Shown here piece after piece: positions 1 to 13,085 of a stretch of DNA of 64,000 nucleotides. A model generated the notes under the pieces. The model was not told the DNA's origin, made no database searches, and saw only the letters and a program-made list of their open reading frames with translations. Source of the stretch: Isoetes taiwanensis (taxonomy: Eukaryota; Streptophyta; Lycopodiopsida; Isoetales; Isoetaceae); assembly GCA_021234155.1 (NCBI GenBank), contig JAJEKV010000006.1:5491727-5555726 (forward strand), written 5' to 3'. The position numbers were made by a program, and so were the translations under genes. The stretch's first letter is position 1. Each line of letters begins with the position of its first letter.

Positions 1-3000
1 ATTCTACAAAACAAAACAATGAATCAATGACGGGCCATATATTCTACTCTGCCGACAAGTTCGTCATTGTCTCCTTTCCCTTTTAATTTGCGCAGTGAAG
101 GCATTGTGATGAAGTTATTGAATCTAGCCATGCCCTAGTTTTTACTCATGGAAATCAGGGATTATATCATTTGCTACACTTTGTAAGATCAAGGCTTGCA
201 TCAGAGATGAATGATCTGCAATCAAATACAAACTGCGATCCATATTATGCTTCTTGATCTGTATTATGCTCAAACCCTGAATTCTCTATATTGGCAGACT
301 AGAGAAAGAAGAAACGCCTAGATATTTTTGGAAAAATCCTTCTGTTACATCTCCGGGCTCTTCAATAGCGGTTTCTATAATTTTTTTGACGAATCTCCCT
401 CCATTACATCTTCTGGCTTCACTGACTATCTTCATTAACTATCTTCGCAGGTTGTACGGTATTGTGTTGAGCAAGATTTCGTAGGCAAATAGAGCATTCT
501 TGCTCAAGCAAATCGCCACAGCGATTGTGTTGAGCAGAAAATATGTTTTTTTTTTTAAGATTGTATTTGTTTTATTACGTAGAATAAGCTTTAAAATTTT
601 AAAATAAAAATATTATTATGTCAATGGAAGTAGCTACGCAGCTCTAAATGTTCGCGGTCGCGATCCCTCTGAACATTTTTACGCTTTCTAATGGGCAGCT
701 CTTACTCAAAAAAGAGCTCGGCTTAGCCTTACAAATGCCAATTTCGGATACACTGCGATTTTATGGGTGAAAATCATAAAAATAAATGGCAACTTCTACT
801 CAATTGCAACCAATTACGACGTTTTATAGAGAACCAGCAACCTATTTCATACTAAACGAGAATTTCGAAATTCTCTAATTAATTAATTCTTGCTTAGCAT
901 TGAGTTTGACAATGCAACTCCAACTCCAACTTGATTAATATGTTATATTCTACAGGCATAGAAAGGGTATCAGAGATGATTCTTTATGACCTTCAGTAAC
1001 ATTACAAAAGATCCAATGCAGCTGCTACAAAACCATTTGACTGACCTTCTGGCTTCTGTGAAATGGTACCTGTATGTATGAGTACACGATACAATTCTCC
1101 ACAGAATCTAATTGTATTTCCACCAAACCACAGAACATTGAGAAAAGCATACTTAGTGAATGCCATGGCTCATTTGACGGACTTCTTCACTAGGATATAG
1201 ACTGTAGTTGGCACAGCCAAGACTCTTACACATTGGTTAAATATCTACGTATTCAATACACAACATCCAAATGTGTATCATAAAGCAACAAAGAGGGTCT
1301 TCACACATAGAACTTAAGTATACCTCAGGAGACATTCTATGCCTAGAAAAGTCTGTCCTATAAAGAAAAGAAAAATGTACTCAGGCTGCAAAGGATGCAA
1401 AAATTCATAAGATCAATAGAACTATACTGCATTGGTTTCATAAAACAAGACAGTTATACACAACTGCTTGGACTCTCCAAGCTGCAACAACTGAAAGAAA
1501 CGAACGCAAAACATAGAACAAATTGAAGAATAGAACAACTTGATCCCAATTTAATGTCTTCAAAAGCAAAGATATTGTCGAGGCAAGAACTGACATATTT
1601 TAGAGGCAAGAACTGAGAACATACTTGGCAGACAGACTAATTAAAATTTATTGTAATATAACAAGGGCATAGGGCAACAAGAGAGCTTATCTGAAACAGC
1701 ATAATCTGGCATCAAATCTCTGTGCCCAATGCACAAGATAGAAAGCTCGAAGAACTATGTACTTGATTTGCAGCATAAATTTCTTGAAATAAGTTCAGCC
1801 CACAGCTTACAAACATCAGAGCTTGCTAAGTATTGGGTATCAAAGATGCACCAACAAAATGATGGACAGAGAAGATGCCAACAATCTCTGTCTAGATTCT
1901 CAAAAAACGTCGAGATGTGAGAAAAAAGGAAAATGTCAAACCTCAAAGAAAGACTCTTCTCAGAAGAAATTGTTCCAGGATGCAAACTGTGATATCCACA
2001 GAACACAGGTAGGGTGCTGAATTAGCCATAGCACGGACGCTGATGCAAGAAGAAATTTTAAAATTGAAACAGATTTCAGACCTGGTGCCTCCAGTGCTGG
2101 TCTAAAAGACTTGAATATTCTAGATAAAAAGGTTTGACGCAACACAAGCCCATGAAATCAGTAGAGACTCAAACCAACAAAGCCAGAACTTCAGACAGAA
2201 CTATCACAGAAATGTTGGTACAGGAATGAATCAACCTGTTGATGCAAGAACAAGAGCCCTCAGTAAAAATAGGGTTCAAATCGTCCAAGATAGCAAAAAC
2301 GTAACTCTTGATATTGGAATAAACAGCCCAAAAAAGACCGATCCAGCAAGTGTCTGAAAAAGTGTTGCGAACCAGCAGCAAATGCCCTGATCAAAATGGC
2401 AAAAAGAAAACAGCCACTAAAGGAGAGAAATCCCCCGAACAATATTGGAACTGTAGAACTTCATAAAACAGGCCTCTAGAGATGCATACATTAATAAACA
2501 TTACCACGTTTTGAGGTTTGCAGTGTACCATGGATGTTGATGTATGTTCTCCATTTTGAAAGATCTAGTTCTGAAAAGGTACCTGATAATGTGTCAATAA
2601 GCAGTGCGAAATATGATTGCACGTCTCAAACGATCTCGGATCTCGGTTTTGGAGTTAAACGCAACGACGAAGCCCTCCTATTCAACACGGAATTAAAAAG
2701 GTGAAACAAGAAATAATCTCAACGTCAAGAAAAATTTGATCGGTACAGTATGTAACTTGCGGATTGAACGAAAGAAGCAATCCGGCGAGCGAAAGCATAC
2801 AAAATAAAGGCTAATGAAAGGAGTTATTTCGCGACCTTCTCCATCTCCGTGCTATTTTTAGCCAATTTTTTAATTTCCTCGGCCATTGATTTGTAAAAGA
2901 GAGCATCTAAAGGTGCAGGACATGCCACCTCATATTTTGCTGATTTGGAACTGCTACGTGGATAGCCTAGAATTGCAAGGAAGGTTGCACGCTTGGTTAG

Positions 3001-3330
3001 GCTGGCGTGCTAAAAATAACTTTTTGTTTTGCCATTTTTATGTTTTATTTTATTTATTGCATTGTAGAATATTCTAGATGTTGCAGAAGGTGAAGCATAC
3101 CTGCAGATGATTTAAAATAGAAGTCTTTTACGAGAATATAAAAACAAACAGGTTCTATTGAGTGCTCCTATAGAGTGTACTTATCTCATTCCACTTAGAT
3201 AGACCATAAATCTGACAAAAAAAATTCCATGTAAGGCAGTAAGCCAAGTAGTTCAAATTACAAAAATAAGGAGTAGAGCTCACAACTATAGTCAATGCAA
3301 CATCACTTTGAGCGCAAATAGACAATATAT
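1..3330. other. Gene-free AT-rich stretch
   Basis: No coding region, RNA gene or clear transposon is recognised here. All open frames are short, overlap on both strands and show no family motif. The only start of any note is a minus-strand ATG at about 2886, followed by 20 codons rich in Lys and Glu and a stop. It could be a first exon, but nothing downstream on that strand supports a gene. Confidence 0.5.
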
Positions 3331-3774
3331 ATGGTTCCCAATCTCTCATCAAGTTACATTGTCCCACTGGTACTCTCTATACAGATCTTGTATAGGAAAT
3401 CTAGTTGCCCTTCACATTCCATCTGGCGAGCGACTGAGCTAAAACAAATACGCCAACCCTATGTCAATGCCAAGCTGCAGCAAAACGTCAAAACAGAATT
3501 GTTTCAAGAGCGTGCCCGAGCACTTCTTAAACACAAACTGGAATTCGGGGACGCCACCTTATTTGGTGACCTTGGGTCACAACGGTTTCAGTGGTCTGGA
3601 ACTAGTGCCCACCTTGTCTCCTTATTTTCCATGAACATGATTGAAGACCCAAATTTGTTCTATGACAAGGCTGATCTAGACCAGTGGTACAAGACCTGTT
3701 TGGATATGTCAGATCTGAATACTTTCATCTTCCTTATCTTCTGCATGCCTGGCAATCCGACGACGGCCATGTGA
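3331..3774 (+). pseudogene. Unrecognised coding-like relic (147 codons)
   Basis: An open frame of 147 codons with ordinary amino-acid composition. From about residue 30 it is charged and amphipathic, including a stretch around FGDLGSQRFQWSG. I do not recognise the family. The frame ends just before an AT-rich array of GTGTCAAA-like words (3780-4255), and another coding-like stretch on the same strand resumes after that array. The two may therefore be parts of one former gene or transposon protein. There is no promoter or splice evidence. It could also be a chance ORF. Confidence 0.25.
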
Positions 3775-3779
3775 CCAGT

Positions 3780-4255
3780 GTGGGAATTTGACACCCCAGA
3801 GGGTGTCAAAAGCAAAAAAATGTGTCAAAGAGACATCTTCCGTAGAGAAAATGTGTCAAAAGAGAGTTTATAGTTTGATAAAATGCGTCAAAAGAGACTT
3901 TAAAAAATTTTAAATGTGCCATTTGACACACTTAAGAATATTAAGTGTGTCAAAAAAAATTAGAGCCCCAAATGCACAAGCGTTGTCTGTACAAGGCTTA
4001 ATGTATGTGTATACTTAATAATGCAAGAAGAATTAATATTCAATAGAATTTTTCATTTTCCTTATATTTATATAAACTTATCTTTCATAGCAAAATTCAT
4101 ATTGTAATCTTTTTGTTGTAGAATTTCAAATTATTTTCTTCATTTGATAACATAAAAAAAGTGTGTCAATGGTGTTCACAACGCGTCAAATGAGGCACAA
4201 AAAATTTGGAAGTGTGTCAATTGACACATTCAATTTTAAAAAGCGTGTCATAAGA
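3780..4255. repeat. AT-rich array of dispersed GTGTCAAA words
   Basis: The octamer GTGTCAAA or a one-base variant (GCGTCAAA, GTGTCAAT) recurs about nine times within 475 bases, often followed by AGAGAC or AAAA. Spacing is irregular, so this is not a simple tandem repeat. Near 4213-4230 the word meets its own complement (GTGTCAATTGACAC), a short perfect palindrome. The block separates two coding-like segments on the plus strand. Confidence 0.55.
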
Positions 4256-4840
4256 AATACAATAAATAAGTTGAATTTCCCCCACAATAAATGGCCCATG
4301 TCGCAATGGGCAGTAGATATCAACTTCAACAATAGGATCTTGTATTCCAAATATGAGTTAAAATGCGAGTGCAGAATGGGTCTTCCAGAGACGTCAAGTT
4401 TTGCCAATATTCTATTGATTTTAGTGTCTCGCCAACCTAGTGTTAACTTCGACAAGTGGTGGTCAAGTGAACATCAGTATGTGGATATGTTCATAGTCTC
4501 AAATGAGAATCTGGGCCTTTAGAAGGGTGGGAAGTTTATGGAGGATGTGCTATCATTTCACAAGGTCAGCACCAATGGCACCACAGTTCCAATCCACAAG
4601 ATTCCAAATGCCCTAGGATTGCCAAGTACTTTGTCATGGTCGAAGATGATCAAATTGTGTGCGAGTGGTACATAAACGAGTTGTTCTCCCAAGGGGCTAT
4701 GTTATAGAGAATGAAGTCAATATCTATAGTTGGTGACAAAACCCTAGTTGAACCGATCAAGTCGTACATGGACGCACTTCATTAGCACTTTGTTGACCAT
4801 GCGACAGACCAAGTACTAGCGAAAACAAGAGAGAGGTGAA
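4232..4840 (+). pseudogene. Unrecognised coding-like relic, interrupted by stops
   Basis: After the GTGTCAAA array a protein-like frame resumes and stays open to 4522, with an aromatic-rich stretch (FDKWWSSEHQYVDMF). It then continues after a TAG as readable sequence with further stops to about 4840. The composition looks like true former coding sequence, perhaps from a plant transposon-borne gene, but no domain can be named. It lies 350 bases upstream of the HAD-like relic on the same strand and may belong to the same dead element. Confidence 0.3.
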
Positions 4841-5185
4841 TACACTTATCATATTTGAATGGGATACCCTTGTTCTCGACTCACGAGTCGAGAACTTGAT
4901 TAACATTACTAATTGATAGCCTTTATCATTTCAAGGAAACTGATCTAAATAATTCACCAGTTTTATCATCCTTGGAGTCACTTTCAATGGTATCTGAACA
5001 CATTTCACTGTCCCCATCAAGTAATGAACCCGTTGTAGATCAGGAACAAGATTCTAGAAAAAATCCTGCTTCGGGTTAAAAAACAGATTCACAATTAAAA
5101 AATGGAAAAAAAAAATAGGATCCCAATTCTAGATCACGAAGTGGATTACTAGTCAGAGCCAAATTCAAATTAGGATACAGAGATG

Positions 5186-5760
5186 CTGACCAAGCTCGTA
5201 ATATTTGATATCAATGGAGTCCTAGCAGCAGTGTACCAAGATGGTGAGACACCTCGCAGAAGCTGAAAAAACACAGAATAAGGTGGCATGTCCTCGGCCC
5301 AAGGACAAGCTATTGTTGATTGGTGCATCGATTGGGGGTTCGGAGTGGCCATCTAGAGTTCGATGGTAAAGAGAAATATTATGAATGTCCTCGATGTACT
5401 CGGGCTATCTCTGATGAGGTTTAAGATTGTATAGGGCAATAAAAAGTGTGATCATGTGATGGACCTAAATCCAGATATCACAAAAGAAAAACCTATTACG
5501 ATGAAGAAGCTCCAATGCGTCTATGAAGTGTATCAGAAATATAACAAGCACAACACTATTATTGAAGTGCCTACAACTTTTATCACAACTCGGATAACGT
5601 GATTATTGCCAAAAATTATAAGCCAAAAGAGTTTGAAACAGATAACTGGATCTCGCTCGAGAGCCAAGGCAAGACGGCAAGTTGCAATTTTGCGAAAAAA
5701 GTGCTGGATTTGGCTGTTGGCTACTAGCTACACATATGTTGCCATCTCTTTGATTATGAT
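5186..5760 (+). pseudogene. HAD/FCP1-homology (NIF-like) phosphatase-fold relic
   Basis: One reading frame from 5186 to about 5600 opens with TKLVIFDINGVL, the first motif of plant FCP1-homology HAD proteins. As in several plant members, the second catalytic Asp of DxDx(T/V) is replaced (D-I-N-G). It continues through GFGVAI-stop-SSM, where the family has the Trp-Ser-Ser of motif II, and a basic linker. Stops at 5273 (TGA), 5285 (TAA), 5351 and 5429 (both TAG, two probably replacing Trp TGG) kill the frame. A frameshift near 5570 moves the likely C-terminal part to another frame, to about 5730. No intron signals are evident, so it may derive from a transposon-captured or processed copy. The fold assignment rests on motif resemblance only. 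Confidence 0.5.
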
Positions 5761-6043
5761 CAAGTATCCCAATAACTAAGAGTTTTCCTTTTGATATCAA
5801 AAAAATTTAGATGTGAGTTCTAGATATAGCGCACTTCGGAAAAAGCAATTTGCATTCTCATACGACGTGCTTAAAAAAGATAGTAGGTCGAACCGAAATA
5901 ATGGGGCCTATCTAGATGCCCATAAAGTGAAAAGAAACAAGAAAAAATTCTCCAACTCGAAGAAAAACTCCCTAAAAACACACAATGCAAAGCCTTGATG
6001 CAGAACCTTATTGGAGATTTGGGCAATTCAACGTAAGCAGATG

Positions 6044-6181
6044 AACATCGCTTTGAAAAAGAAGATCAATATAAGGGGAAGGGCAGCTTGCCCTCTATGT
6101 TTCTCATCAGGCCGAAACATCGCTTTGAAAAAGAAGATCAATATAAGGGGAAGGGCAGCTTGCCCTCTATGTTTCTCATCT
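6044..6181. repeat. Direct repeat, two 66-bp units, 72-bp period
   Basis: A 66-base unit beginning AACATCGCTTTGAAAAAGAA at 6044-6109 is repeated identically at 6116-6181. The units are separated by AGGCCG, and a related AGGCCGAAG follows the second one. The perfect identity suggests a recent tandem duplication. Confidence 0.9.
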
Positions 6182-7195
6182 TAATCACGTGAGGCCGAAG
6201 TGAGGGCAAAGGAAGAGTACCTGTGATTTTCTAATTTTCTCGACCGTGGATGGCAAATTTTAAAATCTAACGGATAATTTTACCTGAGGTAATATGAGGT
6301 GGCTACAAATTACATACTTAAAAACAAAATAATTCCATAACCCTGCCAAATTGAATAGCAGATTCTTTTTCAAGACTTGCCATTTGTGGCCCAACACATA
6401 CGACAAGCCTAGCCTTGAAATCTAAATTGGTGGCTTCTCTTGAGACAGTGCAAAGAATCTTGAAAGCCCCACCGTTTAACTAAGATGATTATGTGAGCAA
6501 TAGCATTTCCTGAACACACTTCTCACAAACACAAAACACTTACCCTTGGAGAAGGCACGGTGATTTAGGGTCACTTGGAGGAATAATGGGATACGAGGAC
6601 GCATCCACAGGTGTAGCAATGGCTGCTGTTAGATAATGGGGCCTGTAATTGCCGTCTAAAGCATATAAATATTTCAGAATAAGAGAGCAGAAGTAAAATT
6701 CAAAAATGATTTCCAAAACTAGTCGTAGAATACTGAATATACTTGTCACTATTTGTGAAAAATTTGGAAAACAGGTATGTTTGAACCTCTGTAAATTGCT
6801 CACGGGAGATAATATCTCTGATCAAATCTCTAAGCCCCCATACCTAGCTTGTCTCAGAGATTTCCTCAACCTTTCTAAATGGACTAAATTCAAGGACTAC
6901 ACATGCACGATTCTGAGAGTTGAGTATATTAATGTCAATAAAATACAACTTGTTATCATGTGCTCAAATACGTCTGTCTCCACTTTGTCCTTCGTATATT
7001 TTGCCACACCACAGTATGTCCTGCAAGCTATCACCAAAGACGTGGACTAAGAACTGACTCGCAAGATACATAAATAGTTTTAAGAGGCTTGTAACATTAC
7101 AACATTCAATCTATGTATGACTTCTTACTGATTGAGATCACCAATATGTACACTGAAAAAGAAGCCATTTTAGGAAGACTTTAGTCTTATCTCCT

Positions 7196-10100
7196 TCATC
7201 TGGCAGCTTCGCCTTCTTCAAAAGCACCTAAAGCCTTCATGTCTTCCAAAAATGCTGAGTAAGAATCATCGACGCTAGGTGGTTTTACAGGTTGTGGTGC
7301 TGCAGATGCCCATGAACTAGCAACTATGGTAGTCGCATTGGACTTTGGTTTCACTTTCTGCGCATTTTCACGCCGGACACGTACAGATGCCGGCACCTGA
7401 ATCCATTGAACTGAATGTAAGAATAATTTTCATAAAGGGCTCCATCTATGACTTTTAAGAATGGTGTTTTTATAATCACTTACCATGGATGTCAGTTCCG
7501 GAGTGTGCTGCGCAAGTGGCCGCTTCACAACTGTAGCAGCTGCAGACTTTACATAAGAGGGTTTTGGTTGAGGCATGAACCTTGCAGATTCATCAACTAT
7601 TCTTGGTGGTGGAGGTAAATGAGGCCCAGGAGGCATGTGTGGCGGCATTGGCATTCCATATGGTCTCTGAACAGGTGGTGGGCCATAGGGAGGACGAGGT
7701 GGCATCATCATAGGTGGAGCCATTCGAGGTGGAGGAAGAGGGGCAGGTATTACAGGCCGTCCACCAGGAGGTGGAGGAGGTGGTGGTGGCGGCGGGGGTA
7801 ATCTAGAAACACCTGGAGGTAGCACTTCTGCAGGATTCTGTGGAGGAATGGGAAGCCTGGCCATCACAGTTGACTGAGGCGGAGGACCTGTTGGTTGCCT
7901 CATTGGTGGAGGTGGAGGTGGAGGTGGTGGCGGTCTTTGCTGGGGCACTTCCGTTGCCACATCACCTTTAGAATCATCTATATCTTTCTGAAAATATCCA
8001 CAAAGACAAGTCAAATAGAGAACACCAAGAGTTTCTTCAAAGCAAAAATGAAAATATAGATTTATTACCCATTCCTGAGATGAAACAGCAGCTTGAGAAC
8101 TTTTACTTTCAGCTTGCTCACTTTCTTGAAAATCTTGCTCGCTTGTTCCTGGAGGCCTTACACTAACAATTTCAGCATTTGTTCCAGGCGGTGGTGGTTG
8201 AGATGGCCTCGCTGGAGGGGGAGGAGGTGGTGGTGGTGTAGGGAAAGCACTCCCTTGTAAAGGAAACATGTTTGTTGGGGGTAATGATTGCATCAAAGCA
8301 ACTGATGCTGAAGGGACTGGCCTTGGTGGAGCTGGAGGAGGTGGAGGAACAGGTACTGGCAAAGGAATTAGAGATTCCTCAACAGCAGTCTCTCCAGGAA
8401 GAGGCGGAGGAGGTGGTGGTGGCGGCAATGGCAATGAGGGATCTTGATCTTCATATTCTTGTTGTGACCCCGAGCTGCTTCCAGGAAGTAGAATTCTAGG
8501 TCCTAAAAAATGTGTAGAAGACAAGGTAAGGCATAAAAGATTTATAGCAAAACATGAATGAAAAGTATGACAAATACTAAGTGCAAAGTATGAAAAAAAT
8601 CGCAGCGTCCAACTTTGTATATGCAAGAAGCTAAATTGCTAAGGTTACATTGCACACAATTTCAGAAACTGTGCACAATGAGTCAAAAGCCTGAATTCGA
8701 TTAAAATTTTATTGTCCTTTCCAAACAATTATATTAACGTTTTACCAACCTATTGAAGACTTGTACATAGGCGGTTTCCCAGGTGGTGGAGCCCCTGTAG
8801 GATTCAAAGTTGGATGATAATAAACTGAATCCTGCAAAATATAAAAAGATATGCATTAGATACAAGACACACAAGCAAAAGCAAAAGTGCCAATGATAGA
8901 GTTGTAAAACCACCTCAGGTTTAGGATGCTTAGTTCTTTCCTCCTCCTCTGCAGTGGTCCTTCGACGTGGAGGCGGTAAGTGGCTGTAAAGAAGCTAAAG
9001 AGTTTTAAAAACTGTTGGCAGCATGCCACTAAATCAACAGGAAGTTATAAATAAAATTGCAACTCTTCAGCAGTATACATGCATCTACCATAGGAACCAC
9101 AGACAGCAGTAATATTTCCATAAAAATAACCCAACTCCTTAAGCTTTTATTATGGTCATGGTCCATAATGTGCATATGCTATGTATATGAGCCTATTGTG
9201 ATGAGCACTCCTTCAAAAATACCTACAGTGCAACTCCTTTGCCCCCATAAGAAGAATTTGAGTTTATAATAAGACCAATCTCCTGGACCATGTAGCAACC
9301 AATATCCTCAGCACAAATATATGAAGGATGCGATAATAAATCATTTCTAGATGCCATTCCAGAAGTTCTTCAAAATCAATCCTTGATAAATCAGCTTATG
9401 AAATTTATGCTCAGCCAAAGCATATTAGTTTTAGCAATGTGTTGATCATTGATATGGCTCCTTCCATTCTAACTGACTGTTTTACTCCATTCTGTATAAC
9501 CACCGAAATGATAAAGTAATAGTCTCAGATATTAACACTATGCCACATAAGCTTCTGTGAAAACCTAAAATAACCCCTCTCTCTAACGTAGTTTCAAAAG
9601 ACTATGCCTGCACCTACTATAGTACGCTCCTATATTAGAAATTGCAAGTGCTTATATGTGAATGAAATTGGTTCAAACCTGAACATGATTGGTTCTTCCC
9701 CTTTTTCTCTCATTTTTTCCTCATATTCCTGCATCAAATCATTTCTAAAATAATATTAGGAATAGGCTCTGTAACATTAACAGTTTAACTAAGCTGTAAA
9801 TATAAGGAAAGAAGATGACCTTTCGTTTCTTCATCACCAGGTTCAATGTGTCTTCAAGTTGTCTTTTTTTATGCCGCCTTGTTTTATCAAGAGCACCATC
9901 TGCCTCTGTAGATAACCAGCCATGAGTAAATAATTTTAAAAAACCGATTCTGGTTAATTAGGATCCACCTATTGCGTTGCTATATTAATCAATGCTCATT
10001 CTTTCTAAATCCTGCAATCAGGGATCTGGACATAGATTAAAATAATTTGAAAAATAACATTTGATGTCAAAATCCACCATTAGCACTGATGAACGCTGAT

Positions 10101-10422
10101 ATTTATAGGAAGATGACCTACTCATCATTTCAAGCTTCCGAATCTGCTCCCTGAGAGCTTCGGGGTCTTTTTTAAGTATTCCAACTTCTCTAACCTTCTT
10201 CCTTTCCTTCTTGTTCTGCAAGCACAATGCAGTATTTCACTTCAAATAAGCAAATTCCTCTCACACCTATGCATGCAATATCCAACAAACATAGGGATGC
10301 AAATCACAATCAAGGTTATAAGTTTTTATGATAAAACGTACCCGTTTAAGCTCTTTCTTCCGAAGCTCCTTTCGATACGCATCGGTAGGATTCATAACCT
10401 TGCCACCTTTGGTGGTCTTCAT
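7196..10422 (-). CDS. WBP11: WW-domain-binding protein 11 (WBP11)-type splicing factor
   Basis: Complete nine-exon gene; exons run 10422-10342, 10215-10122, 9905-9820, 9728-9679, 8983-8914, 8831-8750, 8502-8069, 7987-7484 and 7396-7196. All introns are GT-AG, phases join exactly, and the product is 533 residues. The N-terminus ([20 protein letters not shown]) is the WBP11 signature. A basic coiled-coil region follows (exons 2-4), then the conserved [16 protein letters not shown] block, long polyproline runs in exons 7-8, and a C-terminal end of the form [19 protein letters not shown]. The family is nuclear: it binds WW-domain splicing factors through the proline runs and contacts PP1, acting in pre-mRNA splicing. 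I chose the ATG at 10422 because homologues start there; an in-frame ATG lies 30 bases upstream at 10452. No frameshift or stop is seen, so it looks functional. Confidence 0.93.
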
Positions 10423-10452
10423 TGTGTTCTTACCAAAATGCCAAACTTTCAA

Positions 10453-11094
10453 AGGCAGGAACTCCCCTCAAATCTGGATCGCAGCTCCGCCCCCACGCCA
10501 AAATGGAGTAGCAAAGCTGGGTCCTCCTCTTCCTTTTCTTCAATACGGGAGTGTCGCCATGGATCAGAATTAGGTTTTTTTCCTTTCTTGTGTAGGCTAA
10601 ATTGAAAAAGGAAATTGCCCAATCGTATTTTAACTTTTGAATTGGTAATTGTAGGTTTTTTGGTTGCCCCAAGGGCAAAACATTGATTGATGGGCCGATA
10701 GGTGGGTTTTTTGTTTCGACGGCTGAGATTATTTTGGAGGGCTTTTTGGACGATGGAGATTTTGTGAATCTGCGCTTCCTTTTGCACAGTTGAAATGACA
10801 CACTCAAAACTCAATGACCAAATACTTATGATCTCAATATAATCATATAACATTAACTTTCCCCCTCTTTCTAAATCTGCACCTTTGTCTACTTCTCAAG
10901 TAGAGACCACTGTAAATACTTCTACTATTCCCTCTGCTTCGTGTTTGTCTACTTTTGCTGGGTGTGTGTCTTCTCCTTCTGCTCCTTGAGGTTCTTCTGA
11001 TGTTGTGGCTAGAACGCCTTCTACACGATTAGACTGGGTCTTCCTCACTATGCGTCTCTAAAAGTTTTGGATAAAGATAACAATTTCTTCATGG
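10453..11094. other. Intergenic region upstream of WBP11
   Basis: No gene recognised. It should contain the WBP11 promoter (reading left from about 10450), but no clear TATA box is visible. Around 10880-11060 there is a Ser/Thr/Pro-rich plus-strand reading with an internal stop, which may be old transposon polyprotein debris; it carries no diagnostic motif. Confidence 0.4.
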
Positions 11095-12536
11095 TCATGT
11101 TTGACTCTTCACTTGCAGTTGCCAGGCTTGTAGCTCTTTGGGGACATTATCTTCTATATTAGGTGTATTCTCTTGGATTCTTGCCAAGAAAGTCTGGTCC
11201 ATTGCACATGCCTTGTTGGCTTGCCTTAGAGGATTTTCCACTAAATGATTTAATAGGTTAATAAATGATTTAATTTTCTCCAAATGTACAAAACAAAATG
11301 CATTTGGACGCATGCCCTCACCTCATCTTCACTGCCCTGCAACACATTTATGATCATAAAGCATAGTTAGCAACCTTGACATCTCATAAGTATAGCAAAA
11401 GCACATATGATACATACTCTTGGTCTTTTTTACTTCCTTTTCTAGCTAATATTATATGGCTACCACTGCATTACAAATATGAACATCCATTTTAGCTCTG
11501 TTTGAGATAACATTTAATGCATAATTCCAAATTGAACTAGCAACCATTATTTCTCTTTGCAGCCGATGAGACACGCATGCATGACTTTCATGTTGTGTAC
11601 CCATGGTAGACTAAATCATAGTGCAAGCTCTAATTCAATTATGCACAATGCCATGGGAGAGTAGAATGTCCAAATCTTGTCAATCACAAAATTCAAAAAA
11701 GAAAATCACGTCATATTTGATGTTACTTACGTTAACCTTTTATCCCCCAATAAAACTTGCTTTCCTTCTTCTTTATACATCTTGTTCAAACTTTTGGTAT
11801 CATGGACAGGGTCGTCTACAAAATCCAATTCATAGAATCAATGTTTTCTAATTCAATCAAATGTGGAATTTTCAATGCACTCACCTACATTTTGAGTCTC
11901 ACAAGGCTTTGTTTTTGGTGTCTCAGCATCACCCTCCCTTGTTGTAGGATCTATAGCAGGGAAATATTATTGAAATAAATCTTTCAACCTTTAAGATTAA
12001 TACACAAACCTGAAATATCTTGTAGCCCAAGATTTCTTCTTGCCTTTGCCTTTGCCGGTCCTTGTTTTGCTATGTTGGCTTTCTTGACTATTGAGGGTCT
12101 TTCATAAGTTCGTTGCGATCTGTTGGAACCCTTTGGTGTATTGCAACTCTTAGGCTGATCATGTTCTTGCAGGGAACTGGGGGACCTACAAGGCGAGGAA
12201 ATGGGGGACCTATAAGGGAGTTCAATCTGTGTCTCAGTTTCATGCTCAGGACTGAGCATATTGCACACTTGTACAGATTCATCCTCTAGAAAGGTCTCAT
12301 GTTGCAGCTTCTCTACTAGCTGGTCTTGCAGGTTGCCACATTCCTGTCCGAATTAATTTATAGATGCTGGAGTGCTCTTCAAGCCTTTGCATAACTCAAC
12401 ACCTTCCTTTTGCTGCTCTAACTTGCTCATCCATTCTTCCTCAGAGTCAATAACCCGTGCAATTTTTTTGTCTTGTGGCTAATGGAGACATTTTTGCTTT
12501 TGCTTCCAAACTCTGCTTAGCAGAATCTTGTGCATC

Positions 12537-12690
12537 ACCCAAAAGCTTAGAATGTGAACATGTTAGGTCATCTCTTACATCATCCAAAAGGTCAACATGT
12601 GAACGTACTAGCTCATCTCCTACATCATCCAAAAGCTCAACATATGAACGTCTAGCTCATCTCTTGCATCATCCAAAAGCTCAACACATG
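12537..12690 (-). repeat. 45-bp coding minisatellite, four units
   Basis: Units recur with spacing 45, 45 and 44 bases (marker CAAAAG at 12540, 12585, 12630 and 12674). On the minus strand each encodes about 15 residues of the form LLDDxxDELVRSHVE. The final 44-base spacing shifts the frame. Copy B carries the same array at 19552-19705 with spacing 45, 44, 46, so the indels arose after the duplication. Confidence 0.8.
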
Positions 12691-12927
12691 AATGTGAATG
12701 TACTTGCCGATAGCTAAATGATAGCATTAGCTGATAACATAAATAGCAATCTAGCCAAGTGCACAAGGTACTTGACCAAGCTAAAGTAATGACAATATCA
12801 AAAGTCCCCATGGGTATTCAAAAGCCCTAACAAAGTATCTGGGTACTAATTTATATTATTTAGTACTTGATGTAGAGAAGATACTCGATGTAAAAGCCAA
12901 TGTACTTAAAATTCTATAACAAAAACC

Positions 12928-13085
12928 ATGGTACCTAAAGTGCTCGTGGTGTCATAGCAAGTACTTAGTGTACAAAAGATACTCCATGTTCAAGCAAGTA
13001 TACTATGGTACCTAAAGTACTCATGGTGTCATAGCAAGTAAGTGTACAAAAGATACTCCATGTTCAAGCAAGTATACTTTAGAGC
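12928..13085. repeat. Two diverged units of about 80 bp
   Basis: The block ATGGTACCTAAAGTGCTCGT through CATGTTCAAGCAAGTATAC occurs twice in a row (about 12928-13009 and 13010-13082), the second with a short deletion. In copy B the second unit is broken by a foldback element at 20039. Confidence 0.75.

Noticed and set aside
7619-7801. Plus-strand ORF rich in Arg, Trp and His
   Set aside because: Antisense shadow of the polyproline coding exon of WBP11.
8272-8499. Plus-strand 75-codon ORF rich in Glu and Val
   Set aside because: Antisense of the WBP11 proline-rich exon 7.
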